Shown here: in pieces, positions 1 through 7,868 of the stretch | How the letters are laid out: the number at the start of each line of letters is the position of its first letter | How positions within the stretch are numbered: the first letter of the stretch is position 1 | Source: Rhizobium sp. Leaf453 | Lineage (GTDB): Bacteria; Pseudomonadota; Alphaproteobacteria; Rhizobiales; Rhizobiaceae | Assembly (NCBI RefSeq): GCF_001425605.1 | Contig: NZ_LMRG01000008.1 | Coordinates: 98,068 to 162,067 of the forward strand | Direction: 5' to 3' | Length of the DNA: 64,000 nucleotides | Notes under the pieces: generated by a model | The model's database searches: none | What the model saw: only the letters and a program-made list of their open reading frames with translations | What the model was told of the DNA's origin: nothing | Position numbers and translations under genes: made by a program

Positions 1-695
1 TCGACGACACTCAGAAGACCGCGATCGCGGCGATTGCGGCCGGCTTTGCCGGGCTGCTGTCGCTGTTCAATATCGGCGGACGCTTCTTCTGGGCATCGCT
101 GTCGGACAAGATTGGCCGAAAGAACACCTATTACACGTTCTTCATCCTCGGCATCGTCCTCTATGCGCTCGCGCCCACCGCCGCCCATATGGGTAGCCAG
201 GTGCTGTTCGTCCTGATCTTCGGCATCATCCTGTCGATGTACGGCGGTGGCTTCGCGACCATCCCCGCTTATCTCGCCGACATTTTCGGGACCCAGTTTG
301 TCGGCGCCATCCATGGACGACTGCTGACGGCCTGGGCGACGGCCGGCATCATCGGCCCGGTCGTGGTCAACTATATCCGGGAGTTCCAGATCTCCGCCGG
401 CATCCCGCGCGAACAGGTGTATGACTTCACGATGTATATCCTGGCCGGCATGCTGGCATTCGGGTTGATCGCCAACGCCTTCGTCCGGCCGCTCTCAGAG
501 AAGTGGTTCATGAAGCCCGAGGAGGTTGCGGCCCTGCAGGCGAAGTCGAAGACCATGGATGCCGGCCCCACAGGCTCATTCGGCATCGGTCGCGGCGGAT
601 TGGACGGCAAAGCTCTGGCGGCCTGGGCAGTCGTCGGTATTCCGATCCTCTGGGGTGTCTGGGTCACTCTCCAGAAGACCGCCGCGCTCTTCTGA
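1..695 (+). CDS. OFA-family MFS transporter, C-terminal part (cut by window start)
   Basis: The reading frame is open from base 3 and gives the last 230 residues of a membrane protein. The loop SDKIGRKNT fits the conserved MFS loop between membrane segments, and several hydrophobic segments follow (around bases 120-165, 205-255, 330-370, 430-480 and 620-690). The stretch GGGFATIPAYLADIFG followed by a G-x-IHGRLLTAW-type segment is characteristic of the oxalate/formate antiporter (OFA) branch of the major facilitator superfamily, which moves small organic anions across the inner membrane. The tail after the penultimate helix carries a charged linker before a last hydrophobic helix, which is common in this branch. 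The substrate cannot be read from the fragment. The 77 bases between its stop and the convergent hmp stop hold no clear hairpin. Confidence 0.8.
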   Translation, partial: DDTQKTAIAAIAAGFAGLLSLFNIGGRFFWASLSDKIGRKNTYYTFFILGIVLYALAPTAAHMGSQVLFVLIFGIILSMYGGGFATIPAYLADIFGTQFVGAIHGRLLTAWATAGIIGPVVVNYIREFQISAGIPREQVYDFTMYILAGMLAFGLIANAFVRPLSEKWFMKPEEVAALQAKSKTMDAGPTGSFGIGRGGLDGKALAAWAVVGIPILWGVWVTLQKTAALF

Positions 696-772
696 CAGGC
701 ATGGTGCACGATGGCCCGGAAGTTATTTCCGGGCCATCGCCGTTTTCTCGGTTCTGATCTTCCCGTGGAGAG

Positions 773-1987
773 TCAGGCGACTAACAGTTCGTCGGCGGGT
801 CCGAAGAACTCGAAATGGACGCGATCAGGCGAGACGCCGGCTTTCGAAAGCGCCGGAACCAGCGCCCGCAGGAACGGCTTCGGTCCACACAGATAGAAAT
901 GCGAGGTCTCGAAAGGTGTCTGCGATCTCAGCCAATCGACGGTGATGAAGCCGTCATAGTCGTGCGAGAGGCCCGCCGCATCGTTGGCCGCCGGATCGCT
1001 GTAGAACGTCCGAACCGTGACCCGGTCGCGCGTTGAAGCAAGGCTTCTGACATGCTTGTCCATCGCATGGGTGGAACTATTCAAGGCTCCGTGAATGAAA
1101 TGGGCTTCCAGATCGGGATATTCACCCGCGATCGCTTCGAGCATGCTGACCATCGGGGTCAGGCCGACACCGCCGGATACGAGCACGACCGGAGCGCCCG
1201 GCTCATCCGGCAGGAAGAAGTCGCCCGCCGGCGGTGTCGCCTCGATCACCGAGCCGACATCGACATCGTCATGCAGGTAGCGGGAGCCGCCCTGCCCTTC
1301 GGCCTCGCGCTTGACCGAAATACGATAGAATTCATCGTTCGGCCCGCAGGAAATCGAATAGTTTCGTTTGACCAGGCTGCCATCCGCGAGCGTCAGACGG
1401 AAAGTCAGATACCGACCCGGCCGATGACGGATGACGCGGCCGCCATCGGACGGCTTGAGAACGAAGGACGTGACGACATCGCTTTCCCTGATCTTCTCGG
1501 CAATCGTGAAGCGCCGCCATCCCGTCCATCCTCCGCCTTGGCTTTCGATATCGCGGCGAAGATCGTTTTCGCGTCCCTTCAGGATGTCGGCGAGAAACCA
1601 GTAAGCCTCGCCCCAGGCATCCAGCAAGGCAGGCGTGGCAGCGTCGCCGAGGACATCACCGATCGCCGCGAGAAGCGCTTCGGCCACATAAGGATAGTGT
1701 TCCGGCAGGATGTGATAGCCAATATGCTTGTGGGCAATGCGCTCGACGACAGGCGTCAGGGCACCCAGATTTTCGATGTTCCGGGCATAACCAAGGATCG
1801 CGGCGGCCAGCGCATGGACCTGCGAACCGCCCTCGCCCTGGTTGGCGTGATTAAAGAGGTTCCTGATATGCTCGTCGCGGAAGAGGCGGGCATACATGGC
1901 CTTGGTAATGTCGCTTCCATGGGCTTCCAGCGCGGGCACGCTCTGCTTGACGATCGCAATGCTTTCTGCGGAGAGTTGACGGGGCAT
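773..1987 (-). CDS. hmp: flavohemoprotein (nitric oxide dioxygenase)
   Basis: 404 residues, the usual length for Hmp. Residues 1-140 are a globin domain with a proximal-histidine region (AHKHIGYHI) and the LLDAWGEAYWFLADIL helix. Residues about 150-260 form the FAD domain, with RYLTFR and RNYSIS flavin-binding motifs. The rest is the NAD-binding domain, with SGGVGLTPM and YLCGPKPF. The enzyme uses O2 and NAD(P)H to turn NO into nitrate in the cytoplasm. The chosen ATG has AAAGG eight bases upstream; an in-frame GTG three codons earlier is less well placed. It lies 18 bases downstream of the haemoglobin/DUF1971 gene and is probably cotranscribed from the NsrR-box promoter near 2700. Identification is secure. 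Confidence 0.95.
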   Translation of the reverse strand: MPRQLSAESIAIVKQSVPALEAHGSDITKAMYARLFRDEHIRNLFNHANQGEGGSQVHALAAAILGYARNIENLGALTPVVERIAHKHIGYHILPEHYPYVAEALLAAIGDVLGDAATPALLDAWGEAYWFLADILKGRENDLRRDIESQGGGWTGWRRFTIAEKIRESDVVTSFVLKPSDGGRVIRHRPGRYLTFRLTLADGSLVKRNYSISCGPNDEFYRISVKREAEGQGGSRYLHDDVDVGSVIEATPPAGDFFLPDEPGAPVVLVSGGVGLTPMVSMLEAIAGEYPDLEAHFIHGALNSSTHAMDKHVRSLASTRDRVTVRTFYSDPAANDAAGLSHDYDGFITVDWLRSQTPFETSHFYLCGPKPFLRALVPALSKAGVSPDRVHFEFFGPADELLVA

Positions 1988-2005
1988 GGTGTTCACCTTT
2001 CTTGA

Positions 2006-2674
2006 TCAATGCTGGGCGGTCGGGCGACGGTCGTAGAACTCGATGCGGAGTTTCACGCGGCCGGCGAGTTCGAGGCTGTGGGGGATTTCGGGCGGCACGA
2101 GGCCGGGGATGCCGGGCTCCAGGAGTTTGACGTCTGGCATGCCATCCTGGCGGTAGCGCACCTGCCCTTCCTCAATGCGCACGATCGCCCAGGTCCCAGC
2201 CTTCAGCGCGTGCGAGCCCAGCAAGGCCCTCGGCAGCGTGACCTCGTCGAAGAGCGACGAAATCCGATACGGCACTGGCGACACCGGTGGCGCTTTGGCT
2301 TCCTCCGGCAGGTTCTCAAAGTTGCAGATCATCAGGGAAAACCGGTCCGCGATCCTTTTTGCCCGATCCTGCATGTCACCGGCGATGTCCGGCGGCGCGA
2401 GTTCAACGGTGGTCTGGCGCCAAAGCTCCAGCCAGCGGATGAACATGGCAGGCCGGATCCTGTCGGCATGGATGAGATGCATGGCCAGCGGGTTGCCCTT
2501 GTAACGACCCGACGTAAACATCAGCGACGACCAGAATTCGGCCAGTCGCGTCAGATGGTCGTCCCAATCCTCCACAACGGCGAAAACCGGGCCTAGCTGC
2601 TCATCCGCCCTCACCCGCTGGTAAAACCGGTCGAGTATCCGGGATATATCCGCCTCGCCGAACTGATGGGTCAT
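2006..2674 (-). CDS. group III truncated haemoglobin fused to a DUF1971 domain
   Basis: 222 residues in two parts. Residues 1-125 look like a group III (P-class) truncated globin: ISRILDRFYQRVRADEQLGPVF at the start, then HLTRLAEFWSSLMF, and KGNPLAMHLIHADRIRPAMFIRWLELW with the likely proximal histidine. Residues about 135-215 match the DUF1971 domain, a small cupin-like fold best known from the end of TehB tellurite-resistance proteins (PRALLGSHALKAGTWAIV, then EIPHSLEL and a closing RIEFYDR). An ATG with GGAGAG six bases upstream was chosen over a TTG four codons earlier, because that TTG overlaps the ribosome-binding site. It is the first gene of an operon with hmp and diverges from nsrR, so a role in NO or nitrosative stress is likely. 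What the DUF1971 part does is unknown. Confidence 0.85.
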   Translation of the reverse strand: MTHQFGEADISRILDRFYQRVRADEQLGPVFAVVEDWDDHLTRLAEFWSSLMFTSGRYKGNPLAMHLIHADRIRPAMFIRWLELWRQTTVELAPPDIAGDMQDRAKRIADRFSLMICNFENLPEEAKAPPVSPVPYRISSLFDEVTLPRALLGSHALKAGTWAIVRIEEGQVRYRQDGMPDVKLLEPGIPGLVPPEIPHSLELAGRVKLRIEFYDRRPTAQH

Positions 2675-2686
2675 CGATCTCTCCAA

Positions 2687-2709
2687 AACAGGTATTTTAG
2701 ATACACCTA
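2687..2709. promoter_or_regulatory. NsrR-type operator, box 1
   Basis: Read on the minus strand, the central bases TGTATCTAAAATAC align with the enterobacterial NsrR consensus built from two 11-base halves around one base. I count 19 of 23 positions matching that remembered consensus. The box starts 13 bases upstream of the ATG of the haemoglobin/DUF1971 gene, so a bound repressor would cover the transcription start of the minus operon. Confidence 0.6.
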
Positions 2710-2723
2710 TTCCGTTTCGCTAA

Positions 2724-2746
2724 AAGGTGCTACTAAAATGCATCTT
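2724..2746. promoter_or_regulatory. NsrR-type operator, box 2
   Basis: The half AAATGCATCTT is an exact copy of the classic NsrR half-site. The other half, AAGGTGCTACT, is degenerate; both are spaced by one base. The box lies 30 bases upstream of the nsrR ATG, which fits autorepression. The two box centres are 37 bases apart. Confidence 0.6.
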
Positions 2747-2775
2747 TTTAATCGGGCGTTTTGACGCAGGGCTGC

Positions 2776-3195
2776 ATGAGGCTGACAAAATATACCGACT
2801 ACGGCATCCGGGTGCTGATGCATCTCGGCCTAACCGAGGGGCAACTCGGCTCGATCCGGCAGATTGCCGACGATTTCGATATTTCGCAGGATCATCTCAA
2901 GAAGGTCGTCAACGACCTTTCCGGTGCCGGCTTCATCGAATCGGTTCGGGGACGAAACGGCGGGATCCGGCTTGCCCGGCCGGCGGAAGAGATCAACCTC
3001 GGCGCGGTGCTTCGCCACACCGAGGGGCTCGATGAACTCATCGAATGCGGCGGTTGCCCGATCGCGCCCGCCTGCGGCGTACAGCCGGTTCTTGCGGAGG
3101 CCTCGACCGCCTTCGCGGCTGTTTTCGACAAGTATACGATTGCCGACCTGATCCGCAGGAAACCGGAACTGCGGAAACTTCTCGGGGCGGCGTAA
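2776..3195 (+). CDS. nsrR: Rrf2-family NO-sensing repressor, NsrR-like
   Basis: 139 residues. The N-terminal winged helix begins MRLTKYTDYGIRVLMHLGL, typical of Rrf2 regulators, and the recognition helix follows (FDISQDHLKKVVNDL). Residues about 90-102 hold three cysteines as C-x2-C-x5-C (ECGGCPIAPACG), the expected Fe-S cluster ligands. The ATG has AGGG just upstream; a TTG five codons earlier is less likely. It diverges from the globin/hmp operon across 100 bases carrying two NsrR-like boxes. The likely role is to repress NO-detoxification genes until NO damages the cluster. IscR or RirA are less likely given the neighbours and boxes. Confidence 0.85.
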   Translation: MRLTKYTDYGIRVLMHLGLTEGQLGSIRQIADDFDISQDHLKKVVNDLSGAGFIESVRGRNGGIRLARPAEEINLGAVLRHTEGLDELIECGGCPIAPACGVQPVLAEASTAFAAVFDKYTIADLIRRKPELRKLLGAA

Positions 3196-3258
3196 GCGAG
3201 CCCGCCCGGCCCCTTCGAAGAGGCGCGGCAGCGATGTGCCGCGCTTGGACTTGGCTGA

Positions 3259-4095
3259 TCAGCCCTTGATGAAAGCCAGGAGATCGGCGTTCAGGACATC
3301 GGCATTGATGGTCAGCATGCCGTGCGAGAAGGCCGGATAGACTTTCAGGCTACCGTTTTTCAACAGCTTGACCGATTTCAGCGCGGAATCTGCAATGGGC
3401 ACGATCTGGTCGTCGTCACCATGCAGAACGAGGGTGGGAACGCTGATCGCCTTGAGGTCTTCGGTCTGGTCGGTCTCTGAGAAAGCCTTGATCCCGTCGT
3501 AATGGGCCTTTGCGCTGCCCATCATGCCCTGCCGCCACCAGTTCTGGATGATACCTTCCTGAACATTCGCACCATCACGGTTGAAGCCGTAGAAGGGGCC
3601 GGCCGGAACGTCGCGGAAAAACTGCGCGCGATTGGCAGCAAGCGCAGCACGGAAGCCGTCGAAGACTTCGAGGGGAAGTCCTTCGGGATTGGAGCCCGTC
3701 TTGAGCATCAGCGGCGGGACGGCCGAGACCAGGACGGCCTTGGCGGTCCGACCCGACGGTTCGCCATGCTTGGCGACGTAACGCGCGACTTCGCCGCCGC
3801 CTGTAGAGTGGCCGATATGGACGGCATTCTTCAGGTCCAGAGCCTCGACAACGGCAAAGGCGTCGCTTGCATAGTGATCCATGTCATGGCCGTCCCAAAC
3901 CTGGGACGACCGGCCGTGACCACGGCGATCATGGGCAATAACCCGGAAACCCTTGGACAGGAAGAACAGCATCTGGGCGTCCCAGTCGTCGGCAGACAGC
4001 GGCCAGCCGTGGTGGAACATGATCGGTTGCGCGTCCTTCGGACCCCAGTCCTTGTAGAAGATATCAACGCCGTCCTCTGTCGTTACGTAACTCAT
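3259..4095 (-). CDS. alpha/beta hydrolase, non-haem chloroperoxidase/arylesterase type
   Basis: 278 residues with a complete alpha/beta-hydrolase triad: the nucleophile elbow GHSTGGGEVARY, the acid in HGDDDQIVP and the histidine in FSHGM near the C-terminus. The oxyanion region is FHHGWPLSADDWD. The SGRTAKAVLVSAVPP stretch and the GFNRDGA loop are typical of the bacterial cofactor-free chloroperoxidase/perhydrolase/arylesterase group. The ATG was chosen because GGAG sits upstream; the frame stays open further upstream but without coding character. There is no signal peptide, so it acts in the cytoplasm. It converges on nsrR with a 63-base gap. The natural substrate is not known. Confidence 0.85.
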   Translation of the reverse strand: MSYVTTEDGVDIFYKDWGPKDAQPIMFHHGWPLSADDWDAQMLFFLSKGFRVIAHDRRGHGRSSQVWDGHDMDHYASDAFAVVEALDLKNAVHIGHSTGGGEVARYVAKHGEPSGRTAKAVLVSAVPPLMLKTGSNPEGLPLEVFDGFRAALAANRAQFFRDVPAGPFYGFNRDGANVQEGIIQNWWRQGMMGSAKAHYDGIKAFSETDQTEDLKAISVPTLVLHGDDDQIVPIADSALKSVKLLKNGSLKVYPAFSHGMLTINADVLNADLLAFIKG

Positions 4096-4588
4096 TACCG
4101 GTTCTCCTTCGGTTGTTTTGGCATTGGCGGCAGCCGATGCTGCGGGTGAAAAGCATTGTATAGTCCGCTTCCGCGATCCGCGGGACCGTAACGCCGGCAC
4201 GCAACGGATCGGTGACGAGAGGTATCTTCATCGGAAAAGATGCGGCCATCAATTGCAGGAATAATTTCGAATTAATTGCTTCATTCACAGTAATCGGGAC
4301 GACCGAAGTGCGCCCGTCCCGATTTCCAGTGCCCCTTCTCGAACTCTTCGAGGAGCAGGTCGCTGCGCATACGGTGATGCAGAACTGAGAACATGACATT
4401 CAGTCAGTTTCGGTCCTCACGTCAATCGTGGCATCGTGCCAGATTAAAAGATTGCCCGCGCATAGCCGACAAATGATCAGTCTCCTCCACCAAAACCACT
4501 GCCGGTGGTTTATATATCGGGGATCTGATGGCAATACGTGTGGGCCGGATCCATTGCAGTCGCATTGATTCCGGCCAGGGAGGAAAAG
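4096..4588. other. 493-base intergenic region with two inverted repeats
   Basis: No convincing gene is seen. Bases 4292-4301 (AATCGGGACG) pair perfectly with 4315-4324 (CGTCCCGATT) around a 13-base loop, forming a terminator-like hairpin that serves no adjacent gene. Bases 4493-4499 (AAACCAC) pair with 4505-4511 (GTGGTTT), followed by ATATAT. This second repeat lies about 80 bases before the downstream gene and could be an operator. The GC content falls in the middle (around 4255-4290). Confidence 0.5.
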
Positions 4589-5791
4589 ATGAAGATTACC
4601 CGTCTCGAAACGGTGCGCGTTGCCGAGCGCGCCAATCTGTTGTGGATCCTGGTGCATACAGACGAAGGGCTAACGGGGCTGGGAGAAACTTTCTTCGGCG
4701 CTGAAACGGTCGAAGCCTATATCCACGAATATATCGCGCCGCGCGTGATCGGCCGCGACCCGCTGGAGATCGACAGGCTTGCCGCCGACCTCGTCGGCTA
4801 TCTCGGTTTCCGATCATCCGGCGCCGAGGTGCGCGGCAATTCCGCCTTCGACATCGCGCTTTGGGACCTTTTCGGAAAGGCAACCAACCTGCCGATCGCG
4901 CAATTGCTCGGCGGCTTCACCCGCAGGGAAATCCGGACCTACAACACCTGTGCCGGCACCGAATACATCAAGAAGGCGACCGGGCAGACGACTGCCAATT
5001 ACGGCCTGTCCGACGGAAAGGGCTATGACGACCTGAACGGCTTTCTGTACCGCGCCGATGAACTCGCCCACTCGCTGCTCGAAGAAGGCATTACGGCGAT
5101 GAAAATCTGGCCGTTCGACGCGGCCGCTGAAAAATCGCGCGGACTGTACATATCGATGCCGGACCTGAAACAGGCGCTCGAACCGTTCGAGAAAATCCGC
5201 TCCGCCGTCGGTGATCGCATGGATATCATGGTGGAATTCCATTCGATGTGGCAATTACTGCCCGCCATACAGATCGCCAAGGCGCTCGCACCCTACAAGA
5301 CATTCTGGCACGAAGACCCGATCAAGATGGACAGCCTCGCCAGTCTCAAGCGCTACGCGGAGGTGTCGCCGGCACCGATTTCCGCGTCGGAGACGCTCGG
5401 GTCGCGCTGGGCCTTCCGCGACTATCTGGAAACGGGAGCGGCGGGCGTGGTGATGCTCGACATCAGCTGGTGCGGCGGCCTGTCGGAAGCGCGCAAGATC
5501 GCCGCCATGGCCGAGGCCTGGCACCTTCCGGTCGCTCCTCATGACTGCACCGGACCGGTCGTGCTCTGCGCATCGACCCATCTTTCGCTGAATGCACCGA
5601 ATGCCTTGGTTCAGGAAAGCGTGCGTGCCTTCTATAACACATGGTACCGCGACCTGGTCACCGCCCTTCCGGAGGTCCGCAACGGGATGATCACCGTGCC
5701 GCCGGGCGCAGGGCTCGGAATGGAACTCAATCCCGACCTTGCGCGCGCGTTCACCGTCAGCCGCCGGGTTTCCGACAGTTCGTCGATCTGA
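4589..5791 (+). CDS. enolase-superfamily (mandelate racemase/muconate lactonising) acid-sugar dehydratase
   Basis: 400 residues. The N-terminal capping domain (MKITRLETVRV, LVHTDEGLTGLGETFFG) is followed by a barrel carrying the superfamily residues: the KIWPFD strand, the metal ligands in EFHSMW, HEDPIK and SASETLGS, and a catalytic-looking histidine in VAPHDCTGPV. Members of this group abstract the proton next to a carboxylate, mostly to dehydrate aldonic or aldaric acids. A strong GGGAGGAAAAG site precedes the ATG. It sits 18 bases before a DMT-family transporter, with which it is probably cotranscribed. The KxW strand differs from the KxK of mandelate racemase, and I cannot assign the substrate. 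Confidence 0.8.
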   Translation: MKITRLETVRVAERANLLWILVHTDEGLTGLGETFFGAETVEAYIHEYIAPRVIGRDPLEIDRLAADLVGYLGFRSSGAEVRGNSAFDIALWDLFGKATNLPIAQLLGGFTRREIRTYNTCAGTEYIKKATGQTTANYGLSDGKGYDDLNGFLYRADELAHSLLEEGITAMKIWPFDAAAEKSRGLYISMPDLKQALEPFEKIRSAVGDRMDIMVEFHSMWQLLPAIQIAKALAPYKTFWHEDPIKMDSLASLKRYAEVSPAPISASETLGSRWAFRDYLETGAAGVVMLDISWCGGLSEARKIAAMAEAWHLPVAPHDCTGPVVLCASTHLSLNAPNALVQESVRAFYNTWYRDLVTALPEVRNGMITVPPGAGLGMELNPDLARAFTVSRRVSDSSSI

Positions 5792-5809
5792 TGGTCGCAG
5801 GGGATATTC

Positions 5810-6733
5810 ATGTCCACCAACAATGAGACCGCCGTGACTGGCATGCGCCTCGGTTCGATTGCCGGACCGGGCCTGATGTTGCTGGGCATGCTGATGTTTG
5901 CGTTGAACGACGCGATGGGCAAATGGCTGGTGGCCAGCTACGGCCTCGGACAGGTTATCCTCATTCGCAGTCTGGCGGCGCTCTTCATCCTGGCGCCGTT
6001 TCTCTGGCGGGCAGGATGGAAGCCGATCATCGAAGCCGAACGGCCGCTGATGCAGGCGGCCCGCGTGCTGTTCTCAACGATGGAAGTGTTCTGCTTCTAC
6101 TACGCTGTCATGTACCTGCCGCTGGCCGATGTGATGACCTATTGGCTGGCCGCGCCGATCTACGTCGCGGCTGCCTCGCCGCTTCTGCTAGGCGAGAAGG
6201 TTGGCTGGCGCCGATGGACAGCGATCTTTGTCGGGTTCATCGGCGTGATCATTACATTGGAACCGTCGAAGGCCATGTTCACCATGCCGGCCATCATCTC
6301 GATCGTCGGCACTTTCGCCTTTGCCTTCATGTTGCTCTCAGGCCGAAAGCTGCGGGCGACACCCGACAAGACGCTGGTTCTGTTCCAGCTCGCCGGCGCC
6401 GGGCTTGCCGGTCTGATCTTCGCACCATCGGACTGGAAACCGCTGACGTCTGTTCCGGAGTTCGGTTTGCTGTGCCTGCTGGGCGCGGTGGCGATGGGGG
6501 CGCACATGCTCGTCAACCGGGCGCTAAAAATCTCCGATGCCGCGACGGTCGCGCCGCTGCAATATACGCTGCTGTTGTGGGCGATCGTCTTCGGCTGGAT
6601 GTTCTTCGGCGATGTTCCGCGCTTGACCATGATGTTCGGCGCGGCGCTGATCATCGGCTCGGGGCTGTTCATCTTCTTCCGCGAGCAACAATTGAAGAAG
6701 CACCAACCGGACACGCCCCTCGACGTGCCGTGA
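5810..6733 (+). CDS. EamA/DMT-superfamily transporter
   Basis: 307 residues with about ten hydrophobic helices in two EamA repeats. The first repeat has MLMFALNDAMGKWLV and ends with LLLGEKVGWRRWTAIFVGFIGV; the second ends with FFGDVPRLTMMFGAALIIGSGL. The family moves small metabolites or drugs across the inner membrane and includes RhaT-like sugar carriers. GGGGA lies upstream of the ATG. It follows the dehydratase by 18 bases and is ended by a strong hairpin, so the pair likely forms a two-gene operon in which the carrier handles the dehydratase substrate or a related compound. The specificity is unknown. Confidence 0.8.
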   Translation: MSTNNETAVTGMRLGSIAGPGLMLLGMLMFALNDAMGKWLVASYGLGQVILIRSLAALFILAPFLWRAGWKPIIEAERPLMQAARVLFSTMEVFCFYYAVMYLPLADVMTYWLAAPIYVAAASPLLLGEKVGWRRWTAIFVGFIGVIITLEPSKAMFTMPAIISIVGTFAFAFMLLSGRKLRATPDKTLVLFQLAGAGLAGLIFAPSDWKPLTSVPEFGLLCLLGAVAMGAHMLVNRALKISDAATVAPLQYTLLLWAIVFGWMFFGDVPRLTMMFGAALIIGSGLFIFFREQQLKKHQPDTPLDVP

Positions 6734-6751
6734 GGCGATCTCGTCAACGCA

Positions 6752-6781
6752 AAGAGCCCGCTGGCGACACAGCGGGCTCTT
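6752..6781. terminator. bidirectional rho-independent terminator
   Basis: AAGAGCCCGCTG pairs perfectly with CAGCGGGCTCTT (12 bp) around a 6-base loop. It lies between the convergent ends of the DMT transporter gene and dctP. Short A and T runs flank both sides. Confidence 0.85.
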
Positions 6782-6819
6782 CTGATCGTTAGGCCGCCGA
6801 AAGGCAGCGTATGCCGTGG

Positions 6820-7824
6820 TTACTTCCGGATCGCGGCAAGCTCGGCCAGGATGCCATCGACGACATCGGCGCCGATCTCGGCCTTGTGCTTCTCATAGAC
6901 GACCATGGACTTCTCGCGGATGCGGGCCTGTTCTTCCGGCGAAAGCACATTTACCTCGAGGCCGGCAGCCTTGATCTTCTCAAGCGACTTCTTGTTGAGG
7001 TCGCCGATCACCTGGCGCTCGACGTCACGGCCGACCACGGCGCATTCCCTCAGCGCTGTCTGCTCCTCCGGCGCATAGGTATCGAAGATCGCCTTGGAGA
7101 AAAGGAACAGGAACGGCGTGTAGGCATGGTTGGTCTGGGTGACGTATTTCTGCACTTCGAAGAACTTCGACGTGTCGATGGTCACATAGGGGTTCTCCTG
7201 GGCGTCGATCGTCTTGGTTTCCAGAGCCGAAAAGACTTCACCGAACGCCATGGGCGTTGCGTTGGCGCCAAGGTTCTGGAAGGTGTCGAGGAAGACATTA
7301 TTCTGCATGACACGAACCTTCATGCCTTCCAGGTCTTCCCACTTGTTCACCGGACGAACTGAGTTGGAAAGGTTACGGAAGCCGTTCTCCCAGTATGCGA
7401 GATTGACAAGGCCGACGGCTGCCAGCTTCTCGTTCATCATCTCGCCGAACTTGCCGTCCAGGACCTTGTAGGCTTCCTCCGAGGTGGCGAAGAGGAACGG
7501 TAGATCGAACACGCCGAGGGCCGGCTCGATGCCGACGAGCGGCGAGGACGAGGTCACGACGGCCTCCTGAACGCCGGAACGGAGTGCCTGTGTTGCCTGC
7601 AGGTCGCCACCGAGAGCGCCACCCCAGAATGCCGTCAGCTTCAGCTTTCCGCCCGACTTTTCATCAAGGCATTTCTGCATCGCCGCAATGCCGTTGCCGA
7701 CGGGGTGATCGGCATTGATGCCGTTGGAGACGCGGATGTTGCGCTCGGTGAACTCGGCGAATGCCGGCACGGAGGCGGACAGGGTGAATGCGATCGCAGT
7801 CGTGGCAAGTAGCAGTTTTCTCAT
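6820..7824 (-). CDS. dctP: TRAP transporter substrate-binding protein
   Basis: 334 residues with a clear signal peptide (RKLLLATTAIAFTLSASVPAFA, cleaved before EFTERN). The mature part carries DctP hallmarks: RVSNGINADHPVGNGI, then FWGGALGGDL, the substrate-arginine region GMKVRVMQNNVFLDTFQNLG with ATPMAFGEVFSALETKTIDAQENP. The protein binds an organic acid in the periplasm and delivers it to DctQM. GGGAGG lies upstream of the ATG. It is the last gene of a dctQ-dctM-dctP operon behind an FAH-family enzyme, so the ligand is probably the sugar acid degraded by the surrounding genes. Confidence 0.93.
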   Translation of the reverse strand: MRKLLLATTAIAFTLSASVPAFAEFTERNIRVSNGINADHPVGNGIAAMQKCLDEKSGGKLKLTAFWGGALGGDLQATQALRSGVQEAVVTSSSPLVGIEPALGVFDLPFLFATSEEAYKVLDGKFGEMMNEKLAAVGLVNLAYWENGFRNLSNSVRPVNKWEDLEGMKVRVMQNNVFLDTFQNLGANATPMAFGEVFSALETKTIDAQENPYVTIDTSKFFEVQKYVTQTNHAYTPFLFLFSKAIFDTYAPEEQTALRECAVVGRDVERQVIGDLNKKSLEKIKAAGLEVNVLSPEEQARIREKSMVVYEKHKAEIGADVVDGILAELAAIRK

Positions 7825-7868
7825 GATATCCTCCCATGGATGTTGAACGAGAAATGGACTTTCTGGCC

